Source of the DNA: Dokdonella_A ginsengisoli | GTDB taxonomy: Bacteria; Pseudomonadota; Gammaproteobacteria; Xanthomonadales; Rhodanobacteraceae | NCBI RefSeq assembly: GCF_042652785.1 | Contig: NZ_JBHSHD010000013.1 | Coordinates: 62,001 to 126,000, forward strand | Reading direction: 5' to 3' | Length of the DNA: 64,000 nt | In this document: in pieces, positions 7,713 through 16,682 of the stretch | How positions within the stretch are numbered: the stretch's first letter is position 1 | How the letters are laid out: each line of letters starts with the position of its first letter | Notes under the pieces: model-generated | Seen by the model: the letters and a program-made list of their open reading frames with translations, nothing else | The model's database searches: none | What the model was told of the DNA's origin: nothing | Translations under genes and position numbers: made by a program

Positions 7713-9290
7713 GTGCCTTCGACCCGCCTCCCGCCGCCCGCACGCGCGCTGTCACGCCGGCGCAGTGCTCCGCTGCAGCGTTCGCTCGCCGCGGCGCTGA
7801 TGATCGCGCTCGCGCCGGTGCCGTCGGGCGCGGCGACGATCCGCGTCACCACGCCCGACGACGGCAGCGGCCCCGACGTCACCGCCACCTGCACGCTGCG
7901 CCAGGCGATCGCGTCGATGAATGCCGCGGCCCTCGCGGGCGGCTGCACGCATTCCGCGCCGGACATCGCGTTCGGCACGGACGACACGATCACGTTCGCC
8001 GCCTCCGCCGTCGCCGCTGCGCAGACGCCGGGTACGGTGACCCTGCGCGATCCGGACGGCGACACGCTCACCGGCGGCACGCTGGTGGTCAGCGCAGCGC
8101 GGCTGACGATCGACGCAGGCGAATGGCGCGGCAGCGGCGCCGGCCAGTACGCCGACGGCGTGACGATCGCGCGCGCGGCGGACGCCGCCGCGACGTTCGG
8201 GATCCTGCGCGACGACGCCGCGGCCGGCGGCGCGCTGATGCTGAAGGGGCTGGCCCTGCGCAACGGCAACGCGACGGATGCGGCCTGCGACGGCGGCCCG
8301 CATGGCGGCGGCGTGTGCGTGCCGAGCGCGGACCTGGTGCTGGTCGCGAGCACGATCAGCGGCAACTCGGCCAACGCGCTCGGCGGCGGCATCCATTCGG
8401 GTTCCGGCGCGCTGACCGTGACCGACAGCCGCGTCCACGGCAACTCGGCCTACCGCGGCGGCGGCATCCACGCAGGCTCCGGCACGCTGACCCTGACCGG
8501 CAGCACGGTCGACGGCAATTACGCGATGCGCGGCGGCGGCATTCTTTCCGATTCCGCCGCGTCGAGCCTGGTCGGCAGCACGATCAGCGGCAACTCCGCG
8601 CGCCGCGGCGGCGGAATCTTCGCCGAGTCCGGCACGCAGGCGCTGACCGACAGCGTGGTCAGCGCCAACTGGGCGTACTACCACGGCGGCGGCATCTACG
8701 CCGCGAACGGCACGCTGACCGTGAGCGGCAGCACCCTCCACGCCAATGCGGCGCGCTACTCCGGCGGCGGCATCTATGCGCTGGCCGGCACGCTGGACCT
8801 GGGCAACAGCACGATCAGCGGCAACACGGTCTACCGCACCGGCGGCGGCATCCTCTGCCACGGCACGCTGGCCCTGGTGCACGCCACCGTGTCGCAGAAC
8901 ACCGCCGGCCAGACCGGCGGCGGCATCGACGGCAGCGGCCACGGCCGCATCGAGCGCTCGATCGTCGCCGGCAACGCGCAGGCCTCCGGCGACGACGTGA
9001 ACCTGGGCGGGCCGTGGACCGGCAGCGGCAACCTCGTCGAGGCGGCGAACCTCGACCTCGGTCCGCTGCAGGACAACGGCGGCCCGACGCCGACGATGCT
9101 GCCCGGCGCCGGCAGCGCCGCGCTCGATGCGATCGCCGCGTCGGACTGCGGCGCGACGGTCGACCAGCGCGGCGTGGCGCGCCCGCAGGGCGCGGGCTGC
9201 GACATCGGCGCGGTCGAGGTCGTGCCGGATGCGATCTTCGCCGACGGCTTCGATCCGCCGGCGCCTCGAGCGGGTTTTCGGCGGCCGTGA
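7713..9290 (+). CDS. Exported CSLREA-type parallel beta-helix protein with FADGFD tail
   Basis: The GTG at 7713 is preferred because AGGGGAA lies ~6 nt upstream and it leads into a signal peptide (RSLAAALMIALAPVPSGAA); the frame stays open to 7530 without a better start. The product has 525 residues. 'CTLRQAIASMNAAA' matches the CSLREA signature found at the N-terminus of exported right-handed beta-helix proteins. Residues ~185-420 carry about ten repeats of 'GGGIhs.sGtLtvtgStvsgN.a', the beta-helix unit of polymorphic outer-membrane-like proteins. The C-terminus 'DAIFADGFDPPAP' carries the shared tail. There is no autotransporter barrel, so anchoring is unexplained. The gene is bracketed by two copies of a ~112-bp intergenic element. 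Confidence 0.82.
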   Translation: MPSTRLPPPARALSRRRSAPLQRSLAAALMIALAPVPSGAATIRVTTPDDGSGPDVTATCTLRQAIASMNAAALAGGCTHSAPDIAFGTDDTITFAASAVAAAQTPGTVTLRDPDGDTLTGGTLVVSAARLTIDAGEWRGSGAGQYADGVTIARAADAAATFGILRDDAAAGGALMLKGLALRNGNATDAACDGGPHGGGVCVPSADLVLVASTISGNSANALGGGIHSGSGALTVTDSRVHGNSAYRGGGIHAGSGTLTLTGSTVDGNYAMRGGGILSDSAASSLVGSTISGNSARRGGGIFAESGTQALTDSVVSANWAYYHGGGIYAANGTLTVSGSTLHANAARYSGGGIYALAGTLDLGNSTISGNTVYRTGGGILCHGTLALVHATVSQNTAGQTGGGIDGSGHGRIERSIVAGNAQASGDDVNLGGPWTGSGNLVEAANLDLGPLQDNGGPTPTMLPGAGSAALDAIAASDCGATVDQRGVARPQGAGCDIGAVEVVPDAIFADGFDPPAPRAGFRRP

Positions 9291-9298
9291 AAACCGCT

Positions 9299-9412
9299 GC
9301 TGGTCAAGGAATGACCACCCCGTCTTGACAGGCGCGCCACGCGGTCGTTTCCACTATTCGATCCCGAACTTGTCCACAGCGCTGTCCACGCCGCTTGTGG
9401 AAAACCCGCGCG
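9299..9412. repeat. Duplicated intergenic element, copy 2
   Basis: It contains the same palindrome TGGTCA-N5-TGACCA (9301-9317), CTTGACAG, then TTGTCCACA and TGTGGAAAA, ending AAAACCCGCGC as in copy 1. It starts 8 bp after the beta-helix stop and forms the upstream region of etfB. Confidence 0.7.
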
Positions 9413-9447
9413 CCTGCTGCGTCGCCGCACGCGTGCATCGTTTCCGC

Positions 9448-9453
9448 TAAAAT
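9448..9453 (+). promoter_or_regulatory. Probable -10 box of the etf promoter
   Basis: TAAAAT lies 57 bp before the etfB start. No good -35 hexamer is present 16-18 bp upstream, so this is a partial assignment. Confidence 0.35.
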
Positions 9454-9510
9454 CGAGGTTCTTTGCGCCGGCCGCACGGCCGCGCGGCTTCCAGCGAGGT
9501 TCGACATCCG

Positions 9511-10257
9511 ATGAAGATCCTGGTCGGCTACAAGCGCGTCGTCGATTTCAACGTGCGCATCCAGGTCAAGCCGGACGGCTCCGGCGTGGTCACCGACGGC
9601 GTCAAGCTGTCGGCCAATCCCTTCGACGACATCGCGCTCGAGGAAGCGCTGCGGCTGCGCGAGAAAGGCGTCGCCAGCGAAGTCGTCGTCGCCACGATCG
9701 GCCCGGCCGATGCGCAGGCGCACATCCGCAACGGCCTGGCGATGGGCGCCAACCGCGCGATCCACGTCGTCACCGGCGAGGCGATCCAGCCGCTGACCGC
9801 GGCGCGCGCGCTGCTCAAGCTGATCGAGAAGGAACAGCCGCAGATCGTCCTGCTCGGCAAGCAGGCGATCGACGACGACTGCAACCAGACCGGCCAGATG
9901 CTCGCCGCGCTGTGGGACCGTCCGCAGGCGACCTTCGCCTCGAAGGTCGAGGTGAACGGCAACGCCGTGCGCGTCACGCGCGAGGTCGACGCCGGCCTGG
10001 AGACGATCGAGGTCGACCTGCCGGCAGTGATCACCACCGACCTGCGTCTGAACGAGCCGCGCTTCATCAAGCTGCCCGACATCATGAAGGCGAAGGCCAA
10101 GCCGATCGAGACGATCGAGTTCGCCAGCCTCGGCGTCGAATCCGGCGACCACCTCAAGACCACGCACTACGCACCGCCGGCCAAGCGCAGCAAGGGCGTG
10201 ATGGTGAAGGATGTGGCGGAACTGGTTTCGGCGCTGAAGGCCAAGGGGCTGGTGTAA
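9511..10257 (+). CDS. etfB: Electron transfer flavoprotein beta subunit
   Basis: A 248-residue protein, the normal EtfB length, starting MKILVGYKRVVDFNVRIQVK. It shows the conserved segments 'NPFDDIALEEALRLREKG', 'LLGKQAIDDDCNQTGQMLAALW' and the recognition-loop region 'VTREVDAGLETIEVDLPAVITTDLRLNEPR'. EtfB pairs with EtfA to take electrons from acyl-CoA and other dehydrogenases and pass them to ETF-ubiquinone oxidoreductase at the membrane. The fadE gene in this window is a candidate electron donor. etfA follows after 142 bp. Confidence 0.97.
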   Translation: MKILVGYKRVVDFNVRIQVKPDGSGVVTDGVKLSANPFDDIALEEALRLREKGVASEVVVATIGPADAQAHIRNGLAMGANRAIHVVTGEAIQPLTAARALLKLIEKEQPQIVLLGKQAIDDDCNQTGQMLAALWDRPQATFASKVEVNGNAVRVTREVDAGLETIEVDLPAVITTDLRLNEPRFIKLPDIMKAKAKPIETIEFASLGVESGDHLKTTHYAPPAKRSKGVMVKDVAELVSALKAKGLV

Positions 10258-10310
10258 CCCACACCGCTGCCTTCTCTCGCCGAAGGCGGGGGAAGCCCTC
10301 GAAACGCTTC

Positions 10311-10366
10311 GCAAGTTCATCCCCCATCCGCGCCTGCGGCGCGGCCTCTCCCGCCGACGGGAGAGG
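10311..10366. repeat. CTCTCCCG palindromic repeat between etfB and etfA
   Basis: A hairpin CCTCTCCCG-CCGA-CGGGAGAGG (10345-10366) is preceded by a GC-rich palindromic stretch (CGCGCCTGCGGCGCG). The same two-part arrangement occurs at 30992-31042. It lies inside a transcription unit, so it may act as an RNA-stabilising or attenuating hairpin. Confidence 0.65.
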
Positions 10367-10399
10367 CGAACGGATCCATCGAATCGGACGGTAGAAACC

Positions 10400-11344
10400 A
10401 TGAGCAAGATTCTCATCATCGCCGAACACCTCGACGGCAAACTCAATTCCAGCACCGCGCGCTGCGTGACCTGCGCCGGGCAGATCGGCGCGGATTCCAT
10501 CGACGTGCTGGTGCTCGCCGCCGACCCGGCCGGCATCGCCGCCGAAGCGGCGAAGATCGACGGCGTGAGCAACGTCCTCGCCGTCGCGCGCGCCGAGAAC
10601 GCGCATGCGCTCGCCGCCGTCTGCGCGCCGCAGATCGCCGCCGCCGCGAAGAACGGCTACACGCACGTGCTGGCGCCGTCGACGACCTTCGGCAAGGACG
10701 TGCTGCCGCGCGCGGCCGCCCTGCTCGGCGTGGCGCAGGTGTCGGACATTTCCGCCGTGGAAGGCGCGCACACGTTCAAGCGCCCGATCTACGCCGGCAA
10801 CGCGATCGTCACGGTCGAGGCACCGGCCGGCCAGATCCTCGTCGGCACCGTGCGCACCGCCTCGTACGCCGCCGCGGCGGAAGGCGCCAACGCGGCGCCG
10901 GTGCAGGCGCTGTCGCTCGACGTCGCCCTGCCCTCGCACACGCGCTTCGTCGAACTGGCGCAGGGCAAGAGCGACCGCCCGGACCTGCAGAGCGCCAGCC
11001 GCGTCGTCTCCGGCGGCCGCGCGCTCGGCTCGTCCGATGCGTTCAAGGTGATCTACGCGCTGGCCGACAAGCTCGGCGCAGCGGTCGGCGCCTCGCGCGC
11101 CGCGGTCGACGCCGGCTACGTGCCGAGCGACCTGCAGGTCGGCCAGACCGGCAAGATCATTGCGCCGGAGCTGTACGTCGCGATCGGCATCAGCGGCGCG
11201 ATCCAGCACCTGACCGGCATCAAGGACGCCGGCACCATCGTCGCGATCAACAAGGACGCCGAGGCGCCGATCTTCGAGATCGCCGACTACGGGCTGGTCG
11301 GCGACCTGTTCAAGATCGTGCCGGAGCTGGAACAGGCGCTCTGA
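10400..11344 (+). CDS. etfA: Electron transfer flavoprotein alpha subunit
   Basis: A 314-residue protein, full length for EtfA. The N-terminal domain has 'AEHLDGKLNSSTARCVTCA' and 'LAPSTTFGKDVLPRAAALL'. The C-terminal FAD-binding domain has 'VVSGGRALGSSDAFKVI', 'GAAVGASRAAVDAGYVPSD', 'QVGQTGKIIAPELYVAIGIS' and 'INKDAEAPIFEIADYGLVGD', the signature region that holds FAD. It acts with EtfB as a soluble electron carrier for beta-oxidation. Its last 35 bp overlap the 3' end of the convergent LRR gene. Confidence 0.97.
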   Translation: MSKILIIAEHLDGKLNSSTARCVTCAGQIGADSIDVLVLAADPAGIAAEAAKIDGVSNVLAVARAENAHALAAVCAPQIAAAAKNGYTHVLAPSTTFGKDVLPRAAALLGVAQVSDISAVEGAHTFKRPIYAGNAIVTVEAPAGQILVGTVRTASYAAAAEGANAAPVQALSLDVALPSHTRFVELAQGKSDRPDLQSASRVVSGGRALGSSDAFKVIYALADKLGAAVGASRAAVDAGYVPSDLQVGQTGKIIAPELYVAIGISGAIQHLTGIKDAGTIVAINKDAEAPIFEIADYGLVGDLFKIVPELEQAL

Positions 11345-12596
11345 ACTCGTCGTCGTAACCGTCCGCGAACACGGTGTCCGTGTCGCAGTCGCGGTACCAC
11401 GGCGCGGCACCCGTCGCCGCGTCCCACGCCGGATCGGGCGTCGCGGCGAGCGCGTTCGGGCACAGCTCCGACTGATCGTCGTACAGGTCCGGCGTGGCTT
11501 CCGGAACGAAGCCCGTCAACCGGTTGAACGACAGACGCACGTAGGCCAGCTGGTGAAGCGGGGCCAGCGGCGGGATGGCGCCGCGCAGGCGGTTGTGCGA
11601 AAGGTCGACGTAGTACAGGTGCCCCAGCCCCTCGAACGAGGGAATCGTGCCGGTCAGCGCGTTGTTCTGCAGATACAGCGTGCCCAGGGCCGACAGGCCG
11701 CGCAGCGAGGGGATCGGTCCGCTCAGCTGGTTGTTCCGCAGGTCCACATCCTGCAGGAAGATGTCGTGCCCTTCGAGCGCCGGAATCCCGCCGCTGAGCT
11801 GGTTGTCGGCCAGAGCGAGGCCGCGCAGCAAAGCGAGGCCGTCCAGTGAAGGAATCGACCCGGTCAGGCGATTGCGTGACGCGTCGAAATCGCGCAGTTC
11901 GGCCAGTCCGGCCAGCGAAGGGATCGAACCGCTGAGCTGGTTGTCGGCAACGTGGAACTGCCGCAGATGCGTCAGACCGTTCAAGGCCGGAAGGGTGCCG
12001 GTGAGCTGGTTGCCCGCGAGGTTCACGTATTCGAGCTCGGCCAGTCCGGCGAGCGCGGGCAGCGGGCCGCTGAACTCGTTGTCGTGGAGATTGATCGACT
12101 GTATGCCGCGCAGGGCGCTCAGGCCGGCGAGCGAACCGCTCAGACCGTTTCCGTCCGCAATCAGGCTGCGCAGGTTCGCAAGACCCTCGAACGAGGGCAG
12201 CGGACCGGCGAGCTGGTTGTCGTTGAGGTAAAGGTCCTCGAGGCTCGGCAATCCGCCCAGTGACGGGAAGCTGCCGCTCAGCTGGTTGCCCGACAAGGTC
12301 AGCCGGGTCAGGTGGGGCAGCCCCGTCAGCACCGGCACCGAGCCGGTGAGCCGGTTGAAAGGCAGCTGGATCGCGGTGACCGTGACGGCGCCGCTTTCGG
12401 ACCCGCACAGGATGCCGGTCCAGTTGCACTCGGTGCCCGCAGGACCGTTCCAGCCGGAATGGTCGGCCCAGGCGTCGCCGCCAGTCGCCTCGTACAGCCC
12501 CAGCAGGGCCTGCCGTTCGCCGGGCGAGACCTGCGCCCACGCAGGCGCGACGGCGGCCAGCAGCAGGCATCCGAACAGACGCATCGCGTTTCGCAT
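11310..12596 (-). CDS. Secreted leucine-rich repeat protein with FADGYD tail
   Basis: A 428-residue protein from ATG 12596, with GGGAGGT ~5 nt upstream and a signal peptide (MRNAMRLFGCLLLAAVAPAWA). An N-terminal cap 'ALLGLYEATGGDAW...CNWTGILCG' precedes about 13 repeats of 'L.gLt.L..l.l.dNqLsGsiPsL', the extracellular LRR consensus familiar from plant receptor ectodomains and some bacterial surface proteins. The protein ends 'CDTDTVFADGYDDEF' plus a short Pro/Ala tail, the fourth instance in this window of the F-x-D/N-G-F/Y-D/E motif. Probably exported; binding partner unknown. Its 3' end overlaps etfA antisense by 35 bp. Confidence 0.88.
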   Translation of the reverse strand: MRNAMRLFGCLLLAAVAPAWAQVSPGERQALLGLYEATGGDAWADHSGWNGPAGTECNWTGILCGSESGAVTVTAIQLPFNRLTGSVPVLTGLPHLTRLTLSGNQLSGSFPSLGGLPSLEDLYLNDNQLAGPLPSFEGLANLRSLIADGNGLSGSLAGLSALRGIQSINLHDNEFSGPLPALAGLAELEYVNLAGNQLTGTLPALNGLTHLRQFHVADNQLSGSIPSLAGLAELRDFDASRNRLTGSIPSLDGLALLRGLALADNQLSGGIPALEGHDIFLQDVDLRNNQLSGPIPSLRGLSALGTLYLQNNALTGTIPSFEGLGHLYYVDLSHNRLRGAIPPLAPLHQLAYVRLSFNRLTGFVPEATPDLYDDQSELCPNALAATPDPAWDAATGAAPWYRDCDTDTVFADGYDDEFRAPVPAPARS

Positions 12597-12689
12597 GACA
12601 CCTCCCCTCGCACCCTGGACGCCATTGTAAAGAGTGCGACACCCGGGTGCGCTGCGGCTGGTGACGTCGGGGTCGTCGCGCTGGCCGGA

Positions 12690-13868
12690 TCAGCCGCCGT
12701 CGCCACGATGTCCGCCGGAAGAAGGCGCGACCGCGTCGCCGGAACCGGCCGGCTCGTCGCCGCACTCGTCGCAGTCCGCCTCGTCCTCAGCGGCATTCGC
12801 GTCGCCGGGGCAGACTCCGTCGGGACACAGCCGCGGATGCGACGCCGCGAAACGCCGTGCGGCGTCCTCGGCCTGCGCGATGCGTTCCGCCGTCGGCGGA
12901 TGGCTCGACAGATAGGCGAAATCGTCGTCGTCCGGCCCGTCCGCCCGCAGCACCTGCATCGCCCGCGCGAACCAGCGCGGCGACTCCTGGTGGCACGCGA
13001 GCAGATCGAACGCGAACGCATCGGCTTCGGCCTCGAAGCCGCGCGAATAGTGGCTGCCGAGCAGGAACGTCGGCACCGCCACGACGACCGCGCCGGCCGA
13101 ACTGACGTCGCCCGCGAACACCGCTGCGACCACCGCGATCAGTGATCCGCGCAGCGCCTGCCGCAAGGCGTGCCGATGCTGCTGGTGGCCGAGTTCGTGC
13201 GCGACTACCGCGTCGAATTCGCGATCGTCGCGCAGCCGATGCACCAGTTGGTCGGTGACGACGACAATGCCGCCGGGCAAGGCGAACGCGTTCGCACCGA
13301 TGTCGGGGGCGTCGCGGAACTCGATGCGATCGGCGACGCCGCGGTCCAGTCCCTGCAGCAGGTTCTGGAAGCGTGCGTACAGCTCGTCCTGCCGGTCCTG
13401 CGCCAGGCCGCTCGGTGCCAGTCCGAAACGATCGAACTGGGCCAGGGTGTGTTCACCGAGCGAATGCTCCGCGCCGGGAGGAATCGTCGTCGCGATGCGG
13501 TCGGCGAGCCGGGGCACGCCCCAGGTCGCGCCGATCGCGAAGGCGGCGATGCAGATCAGCACCGCGGCGGCGACCGCATACGCGTGCCGCTCGAGACGGT
13601 CGACCAGGGCCTCCAGCCCAGGGCCGTGCGCGAACCAGCCATCGATCGGCGCGGCTGCCGGCAGCAGCAGGCGGCCGCCGTCGCCGAACTCGACCGTGCG
13701 CTCGACGCCGGCCAGTTTCGGAGTGATGCTCAGTTCCGCGATCGAGCCTTCGCGCGCGATGCCGTCGCCTTCGAGGGCGTAGCGGCCGGCGCCCAGGCCG
13801 CGCAGCGCCGCCGCGTGCGCGCGGCCGCTGCGGCCGTCGAAATAGATGCCGTCGAAGCGTTCGCTCAT
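12690..13868 (-). CDS. M48-family membrane metallopeptidase
   Basis: A 392-residue protein from ATG 13868. Residues 224-228 are HELGH, the zinc-binding active site of M48 peptidases, and the third ligand is likely in 'SRGFEAEADAFAFDLLA'. A hydrophobic segment at ~98-118 would anchor it, with the catalytic domain probably periplasmic. The ~90-residue N-terminus is an extra domain, and the C-terminus is acidic and Cys-containing (DEADCDECGDE). The ATG overlaps the stop of the upstream DUF898 gene (ATGA, 13865-13868), a pairing that suggests joint envelope quality control; substrate unknown. Confidence 0.88.
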   Translation of the reverse strand: MSERFDGIYFDGRSGRAHAAALRGLGAGRYALEGDGIAREGSIAELSITPKLAGVERTVEFGDGGRLLLPAAAPIDGWFAHGPGLEALVDRLERHAYAVAAAVLICIAAFAIGATWGVPRLADRIATTIPPGAEHSLGEHTLAQFDRFGLAPSGLAQDRQDELYARFQNLLQGLDRGVADRIEFRDAPDIGANAFALPGGIVVVTDQLVHRLRDDREFDAVVAHELGHQQHRHALRQALRGSLIAVVAAVFAGDVSSAGAVVVAVPTFLLGSHYSRGFEAEADAFAFDLLACHQESPRWFARAMQVLRADGPDDDDFAYLSSHPPTAERIAQAEDAARRFAASHPRLCPDGVCPGDANAAEDEADCDECGDEPAGSGDAVAPSSGGHRGDGG

Positions 13869-14971
13869 AGGCCGATGTCGATGTCGAACAGGCCGTCCAT
13901 CTCGGCCGCCACGGCGTCGATGTCCTCGCCGGCTTCCGCGTGGAGGTTCGCCGGATCGTCGCCGGCCAGCAGGGTCAGGCTCTGCGCGCGGTAGCGCGCG
14001 AGGCGGACCTTGGCCCACGGAATCGCCAGCCCGGCGCTGCACACGATCGCGAGCGTGTTGCCGAGGTACAGCCCGAACAGGCGGCTGCCCTTGAGGCTGG
14101 AACGGAAGCGGTGCGGCCCGAGCTCGGCGCGGTTGTAGAGCAGGTTCGCCAGCGCCGCACTGAGGAAGGCCCAGACGGCGAAATAGCCCAGGTACATCGG
14201 CAGCGCGAACGCGTAGCCGAACCAGGCCGGCGGCGGCGTGGGTACGCGCCCATGCAGGACGACGCCGAAGACGAAGGCGCCGATCAGCATGCTCGAGACG
14301 AAGGCCCATGCGACCAACGCGCCCCAGGCGGCCAGATATGGCGGATAGAAATCGCCGCCCGTGGCGCGGAAGCCGAACGCGCTCCCGCCGTAGCGGTGGC
14401 GTTCGACGAAGAATTGCTTCTGCTTGAACTTTACGTACGGGAACAGCAGCCCCAGGGTCAGCGCCAGCGGCGCCCACAGCAGCAGATAGCGCACGTAGGC
14501 CTGGCGGTAGTCGGTCACGAAGCGGAAACGCAAGCCGCGCCAGGACGAGTAGCGAGCTCGGAACGCCGCTCCGCGCACCAGGAGCCACGGCATCAGTACG
14601 GCGATCAGCGCGGCCAGGCCGAGTTGCAGCGTCACGCTGAATTGCCCCGCCAGCACGTAGCCGCCGAACAGCGCGACCGCGATCAGGCGGCCCTTGAGGA
14701 TCGGCCAGGGCTGCGCGAGATACTCGAACGGCACGCCGGCGAGGCGCGTATTGCCGTAGAAATAGCGTTCGCTGCGCACTTTCGCCCAGGCCGAGTAGAG
14801 ACCGAGCGTGACGATGCCGAGAGCCAGATTGACGATCCAGATGCGGAAGTACTCACGCGCGTCGCCGTGGAACTCGAACGGATGCTCGATCGGCGCCGGT
14901 TCGCTGGGTGCGGGCGGCGCAGGCGTCCCTGCGGATTGCGGCTCGCCTGCCGTGACGACGGGATCTTCCAT
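13865..14971 (-). CDS. DUF898 (YjgN-like) multi-pass membrane protein
   Basis: A 368-residue protein. After a Pro/Ala-rich N-terminus, 'EFHGDAREYFRIWIVNLALG...TLGLYSAWAKVRSERYFYGNT' is the hallmark of the DUF898/YjgN family, and 'GDFYPPYLAAWGA' and 'PWAKVRLARYRAQSLTLL' repeat the theme. Several hydrophobic segments make it an inner-membrane protein. The biochemical role of the family is not known. It is co-translated with the downstream M48 peptidase by an ATGA overlap. Confidence 0.88.
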   Translation of the reverse strand: MEDPVVTAGEPQSAGTPAPPAPSEPAPIEHPFEFHGDAREYFRIWIVNLALGIVTLGLYSAWAKVRSERYFYGNTRLAGVPFEYLAQPWPILKGRLIAVALFGGYVLAGQFSVTLQLGLAALIAVLMPWLLVRGAAFRARYSSWRGLRFRFVTDYRQAYVRYLLLWAPLALTLGLLFPYVKFKQKQFFVERHRYGGSAFGFRATGGDFYPPYLAAWGALVAWAFVSSMLIGAFVFGVVLHGRVPTPPPAWFGYAFALPMYLGYFAVWAFLSAALANLLYNRAELGPHRFRSSLKGSRLFGLYLGNTLAIVCSAGLAIPWAKVRLARYRAQSLTLLAGDDPANLHAEAGEDIDAVAAEMDGLFDIDIGL

Positions 14972-15033
14972 GTCCGTTCGCGCCTGACGGCCACCCCTCG
15001 CTAGCCCCGGCCCAGTCTAGCAGCACGCACGCG

Positions 15034-16614
15034 TCAGCCGGCGAGCAGCAGCTGCGCCGCGCGCTCGGCGATCATCATCGTCGGCGCATTGGTGTTGCCG
15101 CCGATCAGGGTCGGCATGACCGAGGCGTCGACGACGCGCAGGGCGTCGACGCCGCGCACGCGCAGTTCGCCGTCGAGCACGGCCGCGTCGTCGCGGCCCA
15201 TGCGGCAGGTGCCGACCGGGTGGTAGATCGTCTCGGCCTTGCGCCGCACGAAATCGACCAGTTCCGCGTCGCTCTGCGCGGCGGCGCCGGGAAAGATCTC
15301 GGCGCCGCGGTACGGCGCGAACGGCGCCTGCGCGAAGATCTCGCGCGCGAGGCGGGCGCCTTCGACCATCATCTTCAGGTCGAAGCCTTCGGCGTCGCCG
15401 AGATAGTTCGCATGGATCTGCGCCTTGGCCGACGGGTCGGCCGAGCGCAGGCGGATCGAGCCGCGGCTGCGCGGCCGCAGGAAGCAGGTGTGCAGCGTGT
15501 AGCCGGAACCGGGCAGCTTGTTGCGGCCGTGGTCGTCGAGCAGGGCCGGCACGAAATGGAACTGCAGGTCGCAGCGCGCATCGGCGGCGTGGCGCGTGCG
15601 CACGAAGCCGCCGGCCTCGGCGATGTTCGAGGTGCCGATGCCGCTGCGCCGGAACAGGAACTCCAGCATCACGGCCACGTCGCTGACCTTGTCGTAGGTG
15701 ACGTCGCGCGTGGACTGCACCAGGGTGCAGATGTCCAGGTGGTCCTGCAGGTTGGCGCCGACCCCGCGCGCGTCGATCGCGACGGCGAGGCCGTGCTCGC
15801 GCAGGTGGTCGGCCGGGCCGATGCCCGACAGCATCAGCAGCTGCGGCGAGTTGACCGCGCCGCCGCAGAGCAGCACCTGCCCCGCCTCGACGCGTTGCAG
15901 ACGACCGCCGCGACGGTACTCGACGCCGACGGCGCGCGTACCGTCGAGCAGGACGCGCGTGGTCCGCGCGCGCGTGCGCACGTGCAGGTTGGCGCGCGCG
16001 AGCGCGGGCTTGAGGTAGGCGGTGGCGGCCGAGCAGCGCAGGCCGTCGCGCTGGGTGACCTGGTAGTAGCCGACGCCTTCCTGGGTGGCGCCGTTGAAGT
16101 CGTCGTTGCGCGCGATGCCGAACGCCGCGGCGGCGTCGATGAAGGCCTGCGACAGCACGTTGTGGTGGCGCAGGTCGGACACCGTCAGCGGGCCGCCGAC
16201 GCCGTGCCAGGCGTCCGCGCCGCGCGCGTTGTCCTCGCCGCGCCTGAACACCTCCAGCACGCTCGGCCAGGCCCAGCGCGGATCGCCGGTCGCAGCGGCC
16301 CATTCGTCGTAGTCGGCGGCGACGCCGCGCGCGTAGCACATCGCGTTGATCGAACTCGATCCGCCGAGCACGTGGCCGCGCGGCCACCACAGCCGGCGCT
16401 GCTGCAGCGCGGGCTCCGGCTCGGTCGAATAGTCCCAGTTGATGTCGCGCAGCGCGAACAGCTTGCCCAGGCCGGCGGGCATGTGGATGAACGGGTGCCA
16501 GTCGCGACCGCCGGCTTCCAGCAGCAGCACGCGATGCGCCGGGTTCGCGCTGAGCCGGTCGGCGAGCACGCAACCGGCGGACCCGGCGCCGACGATGACG
16601 TAGTCGTAGGTCAT
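15034..16614 (-). CDS. GMC-family FAD oxidoreductase (choline/alcohol dehydrogenase-like)
   Basis: A 526-residue protein from ATG 16614. The N-terminal FAD-binding loop is YVIVGAGSAGCVLADRL, followed by the GMC signature 'RGHVLGGSSSINAMCYARG', and a second signature 'GGAVNSPQLLMLSGIGP'. The C-terminal active-site region has 'IYHPVGTCRMG' with its catalytic His and 'GGNTNAPTMMIAERAA'. These enzymes oxidise primary alcohols or choline using FAD; the exact substrate cannot be read from sequence. The open frame continues far upstream but overlaps the MOSC gene and is not protein-like there. Confidence 0.92.
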   Translation of the reverse strand: MTYDYVIVGAGSAGCVLADRLSANPAHRVLLLEAGGRDWHPFIHMPAGLGKLFALRDINWDYSTEPEPALQQRRLWWPRGHVLGGSSSINAMCYARGVAADYDEWAAATGDPRWAWPSVLEVFRRGEDNARGADAWHGVGGPLTVSDLRHHNVLSQAFIDAAAAFGIARNDDFNGATQEGVGYYQVTQRDGLRCSAATAYLKPALARANLHVRTRARTTRVLLDGTRAVGVEYRRGGRLQRVEAGQVLLCGGAVNSPQLLMLSGIGPADHLREHGLAVAIDARGVGANLQDHLDICTLVQSTRDVTYDKVSDVAVMLEFLFRRSGIGTSNIAEAGGFVRTRHAADARCDLQFHFVPALLDDHGRNKLPGSGYTLHTCFLRPRSRGSIRLRSADPSAKAQIHANYLGDAEGFDLKMMVEGARLAREIFAQAPFAPYRGAEIFPGAAAQSDAELVDFVRRKAETIYHPVGTCRMGRDDAAVLDGELRVRGVDALRVVDASVMPTLIGGNTNAPTMMIAERAAQLLLAG

Positions 16615-16682
16615 CGCGCGAGCGTATGCGTCCGGGTTAGAGCCGTTACTCCAGACGCCGCCCGCCCCGTTCGGCACGGCGG

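Noticed and set aside
8340..8960. Nucleotide repeat array or CRISPR within the beta-helix gene
   Set aside because: The periodic GGCGGCGGCAT motif is explained by the repeated GGGI codons of the beta-helix protein.
9299..9412. Replication origin
   Set aside because: DnaA-box-like 9-mers are present but all differ from the consensus by at least one base, there is no AT-rich unwinding element, and no dnaA, dnaN or gyrB is nearby.
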